Shown here one piece after another: positions 1-10,883 of a stretch of DNA of 64,000 bases (positions within the stretch are counted from its first letter, which is position 1; every line of letters begins with the position of its first letter). The stretch is from positions 62,001 through 126,000 of the forward strand of contig JALJCO010013660.1 in assembly GCA_023101725.1 (NCBI GenBank), read 5' to 3'. A program made the position numbers and the translations under genes. The stretch is from Atherinomorus stipes. Taxonomy: Eukaryota; Chordata; Actinopteri; Atheriniformes; Atherinidae. The notes under the pieces were generated by a model. It did no database searches and was not told the origin of the DNA. It saw only the letters and a program-made list of their open reading frames with translations.

Positions 1-218
1 AAGTTTATTGAAAAAAACTCACACCAGCAATCGCATCAGTGAGCGACTGTTTTCAACTGTGTTGACAACTTTTGCGTTTCCCTCGTAAATCCTCAGCCAT
101 CTTTACCTTCTTCTCTTCCTTTGTTGATTTCCAGCGACACATGGTGAGTCTTTTTTGGCATGTTTTAAGTTTAGAGTGTTACACTTTCATCATCATAGTG
201 CCACCTGCAGCCTTATGA

Positions 219-305
219 ATTAAATGAAATGAAGTGAAGTGAAAAATGAAATGGAAAAATACTTTTTTCATCCCAGAGGGGAAATTCAGTATTGTAAAAG
301 CTCAC

Positions 306-337
<32 letters not shown>

Positions 338-1484
338 AAAAGTCAGTCAGTTTTGTTCTTTAGGGTGATGCTGCTGGCAGGAATGAATTTCTGTATCTCT
401 CCGTTCTACAGTAAACCTGACGCAGCCTCCCACTGAACACACTCTGTTGATTCTTCACTGTGTTGTGGAGAGGATGGGAAGAGTCCTCCATCATCTTCAT
501 CAGCTTGTGCAGCATTCTTTTTTGAACGATCAGCTCCAGCGGCTCCACAGTTCTCCCCAGCACAGAACCAGCTTTCTTGATCAGCTTGTTTAGTTTCTTC
601 AAGTCTCTGGTTCTGATGCTGCTGCCCCAGCAGATGCTGCAAAGCTGATTGAACTTTCCAACAACAGACTTGTAGAAGATCTGCAACATCTTGGTGCAGA
701 CGTTGAATGATCTCAGTTTCCTTAAGAAGTAGAGTCTGCTCTGACCTTTCTTGTAGATGTAGTCACTGTTGCATTTCCAGTCGAGTCTGTTGTCCAGCTG
801 AACTCCAAGGTATTTGTAGTTCTCCACCACCTCCACCTCCTCTTCCAGGATGTAGACAGGACTATGCTGCTTATTCTTGCTCCTCCTGAAGTCAACAATC
901 ATCTCTTTAGTCTTGCTGGTATTTAAGATGAGCTGATTGTTACCGCACCATTTCACAAACTGATTGACCAGTTCCCTGTACTCTGCTTCTTGTCCATCAC
1001 TAATACACCCCACAACTGCAGAGTCATCATTGTATTTCTGCAGATGACAGGACTCAGAGTTGTACTGGAAGTCTGAGGTGTACAGTGTAAAGAAGAATGG
1101 TGAGAGTACAGTTCCTTGTGGTGCTCCAGTGCTGCTGACCACCATCTCAGACACACAACCTTTCAGTCTCACAAACTGTGGTCTTTTTGTTAGGTAGTCG
1201 TAAATCCAGGTGGTTGTGGAGGATCCACCTGGAAGTTATGGAGCTTCTCACATAGCAAAGCAGGCTGAATAGTATTAAATGCACTTGAAAAATCAAAGAA
1301 CATGACCCTCAAAGTGCTGCCTGACTGGTCTAGATGAGAGTGGGCTCTCTGAAGCAAGAAGATGATGGCGTCTTCAACCCCAAGCCCATTACGATATGCG
1401 AACTGTAATGGGTCCTGAAAGGTATTCACTTGCCTGTTGAGGTGAGCCAGTAAGAGTCTCTCCAGGACTTTCATGATGTGAGAT
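219..1484 (-). mobile_element. 5'-truncated LINE, copy A (CR1/L2/Rex1-type non-LTR retrotransposon)
   Basis: Minus-strand LINE of which only the 3' half remains. The 3' end carries a poly(T) run (about 307-333) and a conserved stretch (267-305) that reads, on the minus strand, as a 3'-UTR ending in a short AATG/GAAAT-rich tail. The same 3' end occurs in copies B and C. The body stops at about 1484, directly beside a TA-rich microsatellite, while copy C continues upstream of that point. Truncation at the 5' end is normal for LINEs that stop reverse transcription early. Family placement is from the RT wording only, so CR1, L2 and Rex1 cannot be separated here. Confidence 0.9.
360..1474 (-). pseudogene. 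LINE reverse transcriptase, 3' part, frameshifted (copy A)
   Basis: Two reading frames make up one broken RT. The upstream piece (1190-1474) holds the palm motif FFDFSSAFNTI, where the first catalytic Asp lies. The downstream piece (360-1172) holds GAPQGTVLSPFFF, then YNDD at the place of the usual YADD/YSDD catalytic box, then the thumb and C-terminal region (YKYLGVQLDNRLDW, YFLRKLRSFNV). A frameshift near 1175-1190 separates them, so no intact polymerase is made. The endonuclease and the N-terminal RT fingers are absent through 5' truncation. The Asn in YNDD differs from copy C (YSDD); the two Asp residues are kept. It would have copied LINE RNA into the nicked target. It is now a relic. 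Confidence 0.9.
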
Positions 1485-1497
1485 ATAGGATGTACTT

Positions 1498-1516
1498 ACA
1501 GTATATACATTATACA

Positions 1517-1593
<77 letters not shown>

Positions 1594-1632
1594 ATACACA
1601 AAGTATATACATATAGACATATATACATACAT
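1498..1632. repeat. TA/TACA-rich microsatellite
   Basis: About 60 bases of pure (TA)n near 1527-1582, flanked by TACATA and CACATA variants. It directly abuts the 5' truncation point of LINE copy A. Confidence 0.95.
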
Positions 1633-2527
1633 TATAGGAAGTACGACAGCGGTTTCATGCGGATTGTGAAACCTTTCCCCGAATTTCTGCTATCGGTTTC
1701 ACACCTGAACCAGCTTCAGCTAGAAACTAGGCCAAAGGCGAGATGTACAACCTTGTTGAGATCCTCTAAATATGGGAACTTGCCTGGAACAGGTGCTCCC
1801 TGTCAGCACCAAAATAAGTCATTCTAAAGCCTGGCATACGCTGTGTGATTTTTTCAATCGTTGCTGGCAGCTCCAACTCAAATTGTGCGAATCAGTCGCA
1901 GAGTTAAAATGTTTACAGCTTGTGACGTCTGGCCTCATACTGTACGAACCGATGCTCAGATGCGATCTGACTACTCACACTGTACGTCCTCAAACACACG
2001 TTGGGGTCTTGAACAATCCCAACATGCAACACAATAAATACAGAAATACAGCTAGTAGTAGAAGAAGAAGAAAACGGAGAAGAAGAAGACGACAATAACA
2101 ACAACAGCAGCAGCAACTGTATGCTATCACCATAAAAACCGCGCTGCCTTGGCGATTTGTGTTCTTTCTTTGTGAAAAATTTGTCAAAAATAAAAGGCGA
2201 GGACGTCGTGTGGACGAGGAATTGGCTGACCAGACATGGGCTGTACGGTCTGTTGGTTTTACCAGAGAACTCTGTCCAAATGACACGCCGGGTCGCCATG
2301 CTGCCTCTGGTTTACTTCCGTTTTTGTTTCACGCATGCAAAATGTGAAAATCTCCAAAGAAAGAGTTCTCAGTCTGGTTGTGGTGCCGCTTCAACATGAT
2401 CCACGACCAAAATATCAAACAGTTTTGATTTTCTTGCGACTCATTGGGATATAATTGTGATTAGACTTATTACATATTTATGAAAGCAACACTTGATTTT
2501 TGCTAATGGAAAAAAACAAACAAATTA
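1633..2527. other. Unassigned stretch with a GAA/CAA/CAG-rich patch
   Basis: No gene or known element recognised. Positions 2052-2118 are rich in GAA, then CAA and CAG triplets. Reading frames over this patch on both strands are low-complexity and look like chance. Confidence 0.5.
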
Positions 2528-2784
2528 GTTACACACTGAACCTTTAATGACTCCTCTCAACAGCTTGTTGTAACGTGTTGCCAAAGCACATTGACTCATC
2601 AATCTGACCAGGTGCTGCAGCAGGAAACATCCAACGGACAGCGGCCCTGGAGGACCAACTTTGTTCCTACACCCAACAGGTCGTGAAGGGTTAAAATCCA
2701 GACTTTCAGGCACAGTTCTGGAAAAATTTAGCTATCTGACAAACACAACAAGAGGCTGTGTAAATTAAAGGTGCAGTGCGTAAC
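2528..2784. repeat. Inverted repeat pair with TTAA, short DNA element(s)
   Basis: GTTACACACTGAACCTTTAA at 2528-2547 is matched in inverted orientation by TTAAAGGTGCAGTGCGTAAC at 2765-2784. The TTAA lies on the inner side of each arm. The pair is therefore either the ends of one 257-bp unit or the facing ends of two neighbouring TTAA-type elements. I cannot decide between these. Confidence 0.55.
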
Positions 2785-3409
2785 AAAATCAAAGGTCAAT
2801 GGCAGAAAAATCTAACATATAATTCAAAACTGTGTTTCTATTGATGTGTAAAAAAAATTTGGAAGAGATTAAAGGGGGGAAAGGGGGGAAATAAAAAAAA
2901 GAAAAAAAGGAAGGGGAGAAGAAGAGGGCAGAAGGAAATTTTTGCTTGGAGGCCATGCGGCTAGTCAGATGTGAGCATATAGGTTTGTACAAATATATGA
3001 GAACAGGGAGGAAAGCTATGTTCCATTGCAAGTGAAAACAGGAGTTAGTGGTGAGGAGCGTGTGTGTGTGCATTGCATCGTCTTGTAATAACCATGTGAC
3101 ACCTGAAAGTTTAATTTTTTAGTTTTATTGTATTGTGCATCTTTTCTTAACCTACCAAGGGACTACTGATGCTAATTAGCTTGCTAGCTATAATCCAACA
3201 TATTTACCTCTGTTGCTACATATGTCCATTAATATGTTCTGTCCCTGTCAAATAAACAAATAAATAAAAAGTTTGAACATAGAATAAATGCACAGAATTT
3301 TTAGGCTTCTCATAAAAATACTGAATTCAAAACAGTTTTTAATGCACAAACCAATTATTAATTGCAAAATTAAGGGAAAATATAGGGCCAAAAATATCTT
3401 AAATTAAGA
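2785..3409. other. Unassigned stretch with purine tract
   Basis: Holds a G/A-only tract at about 2862-2940 on the plus strand (polypyrimidine on the minus strand) and a short GT run at 3060-3070. No gene seen. Confidence 0.5.
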
Positions 3410-3410
3410 G

Positions 3411-3481
3411 ACGTTCGGGAGTCAAAAGAGTGGGCTCTTCTTTGGGAGCTGAATCAAAAGAGCCGAACTTCCCATCACTAA
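3411..3481. mobile_element. hAT-like terminal fragment
   Basis: Ends with AAGAGCCGAACTTCCCATC followed by ACTA. On the minus strand this begins TAGTGATGGGAAGTTCGGCT, a typical teleost hAT-type terminus, with an internal short inverted repeat of AAAAGAG/CTCTT. Only one end was found. Confidence 0.45.
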
Positions 3482-4573
3482 TGAGAACCCTTTATCTTTA
3501 AAACTGCTGTACCAGCTTTGTTTAACAGGAGTTAGAACACTGTTTGGGATAAGTAATCCCTTAAAACACATTAAAAGTACTTACCTGTAGTACAGTCATA
3601 GCTACACACCTGAGACCACTGGATCCACTCATGAAAGCATCTTTATGTCTGGGAGAATTGTGGCCACCAACAGCCACTGTACATTCACAACAATGCTTTG
3701 CATATGAAGTCATTGCTATAACCATGTTATGCTATGACCATTAAATGTCAGTAATTCTTACACAACCTTTAAAGGGATTCAGTTGTATTAATGAGCATTT
3801 ACATTTGACCATTTTTATTCAAAAGATGCTAAACAAAGAAAGCCCATTTGAGTTAGTTGAGTGTAAACTTTCGGGAGTGACAAACAGTTTCATGTAAAAG
3901 TGCTGAGTGCAGGAATTCCCTCCTGAAGGAATTAACTTTCCTTCTCTGTCTGTTGTTGATGTGGCTGACTTTTGTCTCTATGAGTTAACAGATTTTCTCC
4001 CAGATTCAGTTGCATGCAGTTACATTTTGTCTAACATTCCTTTCTTCTGTAAAATGTTCACAGCATGCTTCTCTGTCCTTTGAAAAAAATTCCCTCTCTG
4101 TTGCTCGTCTGTTTTCATGCCTCTGCACTGGCGTCGGCCATGCTCTTAACTTTGTTTTCAGGTTTTCTGTCCAACTCAGCTTTTGCCCATTCATCATAGT
4201 CTATGTATTATGTCCTGAACACTGAGGGAATTTATTCACATTTGGAACAAACGTTTACAGAAATTACAGCTTAGATTATCCAAGTTTAAGGTTCAAAGTC
4301 ACTGTGACCTCACTAAAGATGGAGGAAATGATGATGCTGTAGGCTAATTCTCTTTGACACCATAATTCCTGCAGAATACTTTCCTTACGTAGGAGCAGAT
4401 GGAAAAATTATGTCAATGTTTCTTAAAAAAATCTTTTTTGGACAAAATTTTGAGAGGCCAATTCCAGTTTTCTCCATGTGTATTTCAGGCTCTGAGAACA
4501 GAGCAGTGTTCATTTTGAGATTATTTACAGGTAGGCCTATGCTTAAAAGAACTTCAGATAAACTTTTCCCAGT
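3482..4573. other. Unassigned stretch with an ERE-like palindrome
   Basis: No gene recognised; overlapping frames at 4006-4225 on both strands look like chance. Positions 4296-4310 read AAGTCACTGTGACCT, one mismatch from the palindromic estrogen response element AGGTCAnnnTGACCT. Similar palindromes occur in fish repeats, so function is not implied. Confidence 0.4.
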
Positions 4574-4849
4574 GTTTGTACTAGGGATGGGTGATACCCC
4601 AAATTTTCCTAATACTATTAGTTTATGGTACTTTTTTTTAATCAATATTGATACAAATACTGATACTTTTTGTCCCTTAAGGGAAAATCATGATTGTACA
4701 GTGTGCATTAATATCTTCATTGCAAATATAAATAAAAATAAAATTTGAGAGCAGAATCACTTTTAAAACAATAAGAGATCATATTGATCAGTAAATGAAA
4801 TTTTTAAAAAAGATTAAAAATACTTTTTAGGTGATCAAATAATTTAATT

Positions 4850-5890
4850 TTTATTTATATACCCCTTTACAGCACACAAGGTAACCAAAGTTATTTCAAT
4901 AAAAACAACATCATAGAAAGAGAATAAAAGCAGCATGAAGAAAATAATAAGCAAATACAAATAAAATATGAAAATATATCACCACATTACTAGGTGTTAA
5001 AGGCCAGGCTGAATAAATGCGTTTTGAGCCTGGCTTTAAAAAGAACAAAGTCTGTCATAGAGCACATGTCAGGAGGCAGTTTGTTCCAGAGTCTGGGACC
5101 AGCGACCAAGAACGCCAGATCACCCCAGTGCTTGTAGAGCTGGCTCTAAAATATATTAAATGATGTTGTTTCAAGTCAATTCTGGACGCTACCCACTCAG
5201 GACACTTGGATTACATTGGATAAGCAGTATGGAGGAATATTGACAAGTTTTGTGGACTTTTATGGACCTTTTTGGCTCGGGCACAATCGATTTCCATTAT
5301 TGGAAAGTTGGTGGAAAACGAGTAGTTGTCCTGATCGCTGGCTGCATTTGACATATTAACAAAGTGCTCCAGAGCCTTGCTCACCATGAGGGTAAGTGGA
5401 AAATAAAGTTACATCAATAAGATCAAAATTGGTACAATCACCAAATAAAATATACTCTGTTTTATCATCATTTAAGTGAAGAAAATTTTGCCCTAACCAC
5501 AACTTTATGTCCAAAATGCAATCAGCGAAGGCATGAAGTGCTCTATTGGTGTTTGGGAACACGGGTAGAAAAATCTGCAGGTCATCTGCATAGCAATGAA
5601 AAGCAAAGTTGTCTGGCTATGATGGACCCCAGTGGCAACATGTAGTGCAAAACAACAATGGCCCCAAAATGGAGCCCTGAGGCACTCCACAAAAAAAGAG
5701 AGCCAACAGAGGAAGATAAATCACAGATCATTACAGAAAAAGTTCTGTTTGACAGACACAATTCAAACCATTTAAGTGCAGTATACCGACGCATTGATCA
5801 AGGCGAGGCAGAAGGACTGAATGGTCCACCATGCCAAATGGAGCTGTTTAGTCCAGTAGCACTAAGACAACAAAAGGTTGATATTATTAG
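4850..5890 (-). pseudogene. L2-like LINE reverse transcriptase relic
   Basis: A second LINE lineage, distinct from copies A-C. On the minus strand, broken frames show ALKWFELCLSNRTF, then CGVPQGSILGPL around 5665-5700, then HCYADDLQI around 5575-5600 (catalytic YADD), then FLHLNDDKTEYILFG around 5455-5500. A C-terminal tail WNKLPPDMCSM…LKTHLFSL lies at about 5010-5110. The region between (about 5160-5400) is occupied by an inserted element. Several frameshifts and the missing N-terminus and endonuclease make this a relic. It lies wholly inside the hAT element at 4582-6245, so it inserted after or along with that element. The catalytic motifs are known from RT families; the L2 assignment is inference from tail wording. 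Confidence 0.75.
5160..5405 (+). repeat. Short repeat inserted in the L2-like LINE
   Basis: Matches in inverted orientation the segment 63285-63560. Shared landmarks include CTACCCACTCAGGACACTTG, GTGGACTTTTATGGACC and AAGTGCTCCAGAG. It splits the L2-like RT from its C-terminal tail. Ends were not resolved. Confidence 0.7.
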
Positions 5891-6354
5891 TCTTTGAATT
5901 CATTTAATGAAAAATCTTCAAATATGAAATGTAATACTGATATTATGAATAAACTAAAACATCATGTGCAATAACCTAAAATAAACCACTGAAAAAAAAA
6001 CAAAAAAACATCATCTCTAACAGCAGCTGCATCATCATCATGATATCTGATAGGCTACTATGATCACGTGACACAGAGGCTGTAATCTCTGGCTGGTTTC
6101 GCACATAATATCATCACCCAAAACTCTTTGAAGGGAAAACAAATTGCATGTTTTGTATGTCAGTATTCTAGAAAGTATCAAATCCGATATTTTGGCTGGC
6201 AGATATCAAAGTATTGGCTCTGGGGTATTGATATGCCCATCTCTAGTTTTTACTGCTGCTCTTACAGCATTGTTACCACCACAAGGTATTAAACCCAACA
6301 TGACGTTTCAGTAAGATGTTGGAGATTACAGAGGAATGCTCCTCATTTGTAGCA

Positions 6355-6530
6355 AAGCAGGTGCTGCAGTCCTGCAGGTTTTCCATATTTCCCAGTTTTA
6401 CAAACACCTGGTTCACATGAATGAGTCACTGAGCAGAACTTAATAGGCTGTTGGATCCATTTAATGTAAATCAGATCTGATGGAGCAGGAAACATTGAAA
6501 ACTTGCAGGACTGCGGCTCTCTGGGAACGA
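6355..6530. mobile_element. Hairpin-type non-autonomous hAT-like element (diverged)
   Basis: The arm with CCTGCAGGTTTTCCATATTT is matched by an inverted arm (…AACATTGAAAACTTGCAGG), giving a foldback of about 175 bp. It is a diverged relative of the GTCCTCGAGGGCC family also seen at 27.35, 31.73, 47.66, 48.6 and 50.43 kb. Confidence 0.6.
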
Positions 6531-6552
6531 ACTGGCCTACCCACATGCTCCA

Positions 6553-6848
6553 CATGACTGGAACAAACTCCCAGAAAGTCTCAGATCAGCTGAAACACTT
6601 AGTTTATTTAAATCCAGGTTGAAGACCCACCTGTTCTCAGCTGCATTTACGTAGATTTTATTCAAAGTTAAAATCCACACGTCTCTGTATTCTCTCTTTT
6701 TAATCTTAAATGTTTCTAATTTTGAATCATGCTTCTAATTGTTTATTCCCCCCTCCCCCTTTTGCTTATAATGTTTTATGTGAAGCACTTTGAATTGTTC
6801 TGTACATGAAATGTGCTATACAAAATAAACTTGCCCTGCCTTACCCTG
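6553..6848 (+). mobile_element. L2-like LINE 3' end
   Basis: Positions 6559-6654 translate as WNKLPESLRSAETL followed by SLFKSRLKTHLFSAAFT and a TAG stop, the typical C-terminus of fish L2-type LINE ORF2. The following 3'-UTR ends with GTGCTATACAAAATAAAC and TTGCC-like repeats, the classic tail recognised by the partner RT. Everything upstream of this C-terminus is absent, so this is a strongly 5'-truncated insertion. Confidence 0.8.
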
Positions 6849-7124
6849 TTTATTAGTACACACGTAAAGGCTGACTTGTTTGGCTTGGATCCAGAGGCGA
6901 TGCTCGGCAGAGAGTCTGAATGCAATTGAATCCTTGAGAAAAGCTCAGCGGAAGTAAATCCTGCTGGAAGTATGAATTTTTGGAAATTGAGGCTGACAAA
7001 AAAAAAAAAAAAAGTTCTGGAATGCGCTGCTACGTGGCTGCAGTTTGTAACAGCTCTCCTTAGCTTTTGTGTTTTTTTCAAATATAGTTGTCTTTTTATT
7101 GACATTACTTGTCAGATTAGATTT

Positions 7125-7366
7125 TTTCGGGAGGGACCTCATGGAGATGACATCAACACCATGACTGAGTGTGTGACAGATTACATAAACTTCTGTGTGG
7201 ACAACATTGTTCCAACAAGAACAGTGAGGTGCTTCCCCAATAACAAACCCTGGATCACCAGTGACCTGAAAAAGCTGCTGAACATCTAAAAGAAAGCTTT
7301 CAGGGATGGAGACAGGGATTTATTGAAGACCACACAAAAACTGAAAAATTGAAAACACAGACTAAC
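7125..7366 (+). pseudogene. LINE endonuclease-RT linker fragment, sense orientation
   Basis: Plus-strand translation gives HGDDINTMTECVTDYINFC and VPTRTVRCFPNNKPWITSDL, then a stop. The same protein stretch occurs on the minus strand of copy C (about 35110-35280), so this is an internal piece of the same LINE family, in the opposite orientation to copies A-C. It is cut off at 7366 by a Harbinger-like end that begins right after a TAA. Confidence 0.85.
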
Positions 7367-8090
7367 TGTGCGTTCAGACCAAGAGCGACTAAAGCTCTAA
7401 AATCGCCGGAAGTCATTCACTTTCAATGGACAGGAGCGACAAGAGAGAATGAAATGCAATGAATGAAAAATACTTTATTCATCCCCGAAGGGAAATTCAG
7501 TATTGTAAAAGCTCACTTTTTTTTTCTTTTTTTTTTTTTAAATAAACAAAAAAGTCAGTCAGTCTTGTTCTTTAGGGTGATGGTTGCTGGCAGGAATGAA
7601 TTCCTGTATCTCTCCGTCCTACAGCGAACTTGACGCAGCCTCCCACTGAACACACTCTGTTAATTCTTCACCGTGTTGTGGAGAGGATGGGAAGTGTCCT
7701 CCATCATCTTCATCAGCTTGTGCAGCATTCTTTTTTGAACGATCAGCTCCAGCGGCTCCAGAGTTATCCCCAGCACAGAACCAGCTTTCTTGATCAGCTT
7801 GTTTAGTTTCTTCAAGTCTCTGATTCTGATGCTGCTGCCCCAGCAGATGCTGCAAAGCTAATTGCACTTTCCACAACAGACTTGTAGAAGATCTGCAACA
7901 TCTTGGTGCAGACGTTGAATGATCTCAGCTTCCTTAAGAAGTAGGAGTCTGCTCTGACCTTTCTTGTAGATGTAGTCACTGTTGCATTTCCAATTGAGTC
8001 TGTTGTCCAGCTGAACTCCAAGGTATTTGTAGTTCTCCACCATAGAATAAAGCGACAGAAGCGACGAGCTACAAAAGAGGAGGAGAAAAG
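7367..8090. mobile_element. PIF/Harbinger-like element end interrupted by LINE copy B
   Basis: CTGTGCGTTCAGACCAAGAG starts right after TAA within the LINE fragment at 7125-7366; copy C shows the uninterrupted LINE sequence through this TAA. TWA target sites are typical of PIF/Harbinger. The element is recognisable at 7370-7440 and again from about 8048 (AAGCGACAGAAGCGACG), with LINE copy B in between. The far end was not found. Confidence 0.55.
7442..8043 (-). mobile_element. 5'-truncated LINE, copy B
   Basis: Minus-strand LINE 3' end, same family as copy A. The tail at 7460-7520 carries AATTTCCCTTCGGGGATG on the minus strand, then an internal A-rich run. Coding remnants in several frames cover only the C-terminal RT part (NYKYLGVQLDNRLNW onward, 7619-8043). 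The catalytic palm is absent. Frameshifts break it into at least three frames, so it is a dead copy. It sits inside the Harbinger-like element described at 7367. Confidence 0.88.
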
Positions 8091-8999
8091 TGTCTAATGA
8101 AAACTAAGCATTCAGTTCTGCGGGAAGATTAATTTGTTTTTACTGACCAGATTATTTTGCGTCGCTATGTTCATATTTTTTTAAATAGTCGTTTTATTTT
8201 TTGGGTAGACAGCTGAGCACCAGTAAAAGGATGACGCCATGTTTTGTTTGCTGCCTGTGGATAATTTAAACTGCTTCTTTTAAATAAACTGTTAAACCAT
8301 GAGAGTCACGTCTGCTTTTGAGTCCACTTCCCACCAGTTACATTAAATTGCCAACACAGAGACATCCTTTCCGTTATAAGGGTGTGATGTTTGACCATTG
8401 TCCACTTTCTTTGTGCAGTAGCCATGAAGTACAACTTAATCCCGTTTTTAGAGATTTTTCTCTAATCTACTGCATGCACGGTTTCTTCATTCAAAGATTT
8501 AGTAGTTCATAGCCTGCTCCACATTTCAAAGCCTTAAGTGTCAGTTTTCGCAATAAAACCCATGACATTATGTGATATGATAGCCTTTTTATGATAGGCT
8601 GTACTAAACAAACAAGTGTGTTTTATTTATCACTGAAGTAAAAATCAAACACTGTGGATTTTCTAATATTTCGGTTTTATGTTTTTTCATTTAGGGTTTA
8701 AAAACAGAAAAAGCAAAAAACTACATAGTTATTTTGTTTTTGCGATTTTATTTTGAAACGAGAAAACCAAAGAACGAACCATACACAGATTCTTCTGGGG
8801 CGACGTCATGAAATGGGAGTAAAACATGTTGCAAATGGTCGAGAGCTCCGTGGTTCAGTACAGTCAGCCATCTTACTTCCGTGTTGGAAATAAGACGCAT
8901 AGAAAAACTAATATTTAACACCAAATTAGTTTCTATAGTAGCGATGGGAACATGTTTAGAAATGCCTGTATTTGACTTTTGGAATGTTTGAAAAGCATG
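8091..8999. other. Unassigned stretch
   Basis: AT-rich sequence without a recognised gene or element end. Likely continues the Harbinger-like element at its left side, but no terminus was seen. Confidence 0.4.
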
Positions 9000-9125
9000 A
9001 TACAGCTCCTATGAAAGTGGAATTTTCAACTTCTGCATGTTCGATCTTAAAAATTCCATCAGTATGGGGTAGTTTTTATCTAGAATAAGAAGGAAATATG
9101 GTTTGGAAGCAGTTTTGGGTCTCCC
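9000..9125 (+). repeat. Repeat shared with 16385-16510
   Basis: A direct-orientation match covers TTTTCAACTTCTGCATG, CTTAAAAATTCCATC, GTATGGGGTAGTTT and GGTTTGGAAGCAG in both places. Family not recognised. Confidence 0.7.
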
Positions 9126-9315
9126 CTGTGAAGCAGAAGTTTACTTTCCACAATCGCAATATCTCAGCAAGAAATATGGGATTACATTTGTCCGTAAAGT
9201 ATAAAGAAAAATACTTAGAACAAACAAAAAATAAGAATTTGAGACAAAAAAAAAACATTAGTGAAAAAAAAAAAAGTTAAAAAATGAAACTTACTATTTG
9301 CAATCAAATTCTTTT

Positions 9316-10113
9316 TTTTTTTTTTTTTTTTTCTCTACTTGTCCTGTCCAGCATCGAAGCAAGCAGAATGGAAATCTGATTGCTTTATTTTGTTGAACAG
9401 TTTTGCTTTACCAAGCGGAGCTTTATGAACATAAGGCTCCACTTGATATCATGTTTATTCATTTTATTTCTTTAATTAAACATTTGTTTATAACACCATT
9501 CCATATCATACTGCTGGGCCTGACAAGGGAGAAATGAAAGTTAACAGAGGTAATGATAGAAAGTGGAACAGAGAGAAAGGAGTAAGGAAGAGAAAGAGAG
9601 AGAGGAGAGAAAACATGAATCCACTTACACAGTTCACTGGTACATCTGTACCGCGATCCCTAAACAACCAAGGTCTCTGTTGGAAAACAAAACAAGCAAT
9701 CCCCTACAGGAGGACCTGCAGGTGGCTTAAATATCCTCAGATCATACAAACACATGCAGAACTACGCAGAGAAGAGGTACAACCTAGTCAGCGCAATGGG
9801 AAGTAGAGAAGAGGTACAACCTAGTCATCGCAATGGGAAGTAGTGTCACAGTGTCAACATGCATAATAAAGGGTGCTCCATGGTGATACAGTCATGCAGA
9901 TGCAGCCTCGTCTCTGCAAGGAGGAGGAAGCCCGCGAGGCTCACGACCCAGGCCCCCAGCAGCCACCCAGAGGCCCAGATCCTAGCTACCCCCCCAAAGA
10001 ACGGACATGCATCCCCCGAAGGGTGGCAAAAGGCGGCCCCAGCCGGAGCCCCCCGCGGTCCTGGGGCCCAGGCCCCAGCGGACCAAGACCAGCAGCTGCC
10101 GACCCCACCGGGC
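9316..10113 (-). mobile_element. ~800-bp non-coding retroposon, copy 1, with 16-bp target duplication
   Basis: Flanked by GCAATCAAATTCTTTT at 9300-9315 and 10114-10129. A poly(T) run follows the left duplication, so on the minus strand the element ends in poly(A), as expected for LINE-mediated retroposition. Read on the minus strand it starts with about 260 bp of very GC-rich sequence, has a 37-bp tandem duplication (9765-9845 region), a pyrimidine-rich block, an AATAAA-type signal, then the tail. No reverse transcriptase or other convincing protein is present; reading frames over it are GC-rich and not conserved in frame. It could be a non-autonomous SINE-like family or a LINE deletion derivative keeping only 5' and 3' ends. 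Family not recognised. Confidence 0.8.
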
Positions 10114-10160
10114 GCAATCAAATTCTTTTAACTATTGTATAAAGTCTTTGTCTTTGTTTT

Positions 10161-10745
10161 CTCCCCTCCCCCATTATATCCTATCACCCCCACACCCTAC
10201 CCCGAACAACCCACAACTTTAGCCCCGTCAACACTTCCCCATCCCATCCACATCCTCCCACCCCTCCCACATAGCCAGCTAATACCAACAATATATCACC
10301 AAATGATTTTTTAACTGCTGCTGCATTTTAACTGCATCTCTAACCACATATTGTGATATGATCTCTACACATGTACTGCACAGGTATTTGTAGGTGACAT
10401 TTATCTATTTACCATTAACATTTTAAACAAAATAACTTGGAGACTTTAACCGATTTAAATCAATGCCATTTTTACTTAAAAAAATCATGCATGTATCACA
10501 GTTATAATCTCCATACACTTATATTTTTGTAACACAAATCAACTACATCATGGAGCACTATATAGACATTCAAAGTGTTTATGTATAGATTGAATGTATG
10601 ATCCCGAATCGTTTTTGTCAGAAGCGCAAACAAAAACCCAGGAAGCGCAAAGGAAAAAGTGAGGAAGCGTAACTGCAAAGATGGCGGCAAAACTCTGGTT
10701 TGTGAGAATGAAACAGAGGAAACTGATAACATATAATCTGTCACA
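10161..10745. other. C-rich then AT-rich loop, no gene
   Basis: Positions 10158-10275 are rich in C runs (CCCCTCCCCC, CCCACCCCTCCC) on the plus strand. The remainder is AT-rich. It forms the loop of the inverted-repeat element. Confidence 0.4.
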
Positions 10746-10883
10746 CAAAACAAAGACAAAGACTTTATACAATAGTTATAAGAATTTGATTGCAAAGAGT
10801 TTTATTTCTTAAACGATTTTTAAAATTTTTTCACTGTTTTTTTTTTTTTTCTTAAATTCTTAATTTTTGTTTGATCTTCTTAA

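Larger units (their letters stand above)
4582..6245. mobile_element. hAT-type element with 8-bp target duplication
   Basis: Begins TAGGGATGGGTGATACCCCA and ends with its inverted match (…GATATGCCCATCTCTA). It is flanked by GTTTGTAC (4574-4581) and GTTTTTAC (6246-6253), an 8-bp duplication with one change. Eight-base duplications and TAGRG termini point to hAT. No hAT transposase was found; the middle is filled by an L2-like LINE relic and a further short element. Confidence 0.8.
9216..10878. repeat. Inverted-repeat element carrying retroposon copy 1
   Basis: The left arm (9216-9299 continuing at 10114-10160) and the right arm (10748-10878) are inverted matches, with landmarks AACTATTGTATAAAG and AAAGACTTTATACAATAG. 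Removing the retroposon at 9316-10113 rejoins the left arm. The loop (10165-10745) is C-rich on its left side. Outer ends and target duplication were not resolved. Confidence 0.65.

Noticed and set aside
1389..1669. Tyr/Ile-rich frames on both strands
   Set aside because: Translations of the TA microsatellite.
2062..2098. Arg-rich (RRRRKRRRRRRQ) frame end as a nuclear protein signal
   Set aside because: It comes from a GAA/AGA triplet-rich patch and no upstream domain is recognisable.
9846..10142. Several overlapping GC-rich frames (Pro/Gly/Ala-rich proteins) in retroposon copy 1
   Set aside because: All arise from one GC-rich block; the corresponding frames in copy 2 are shifted and of different length, so none is conserved.
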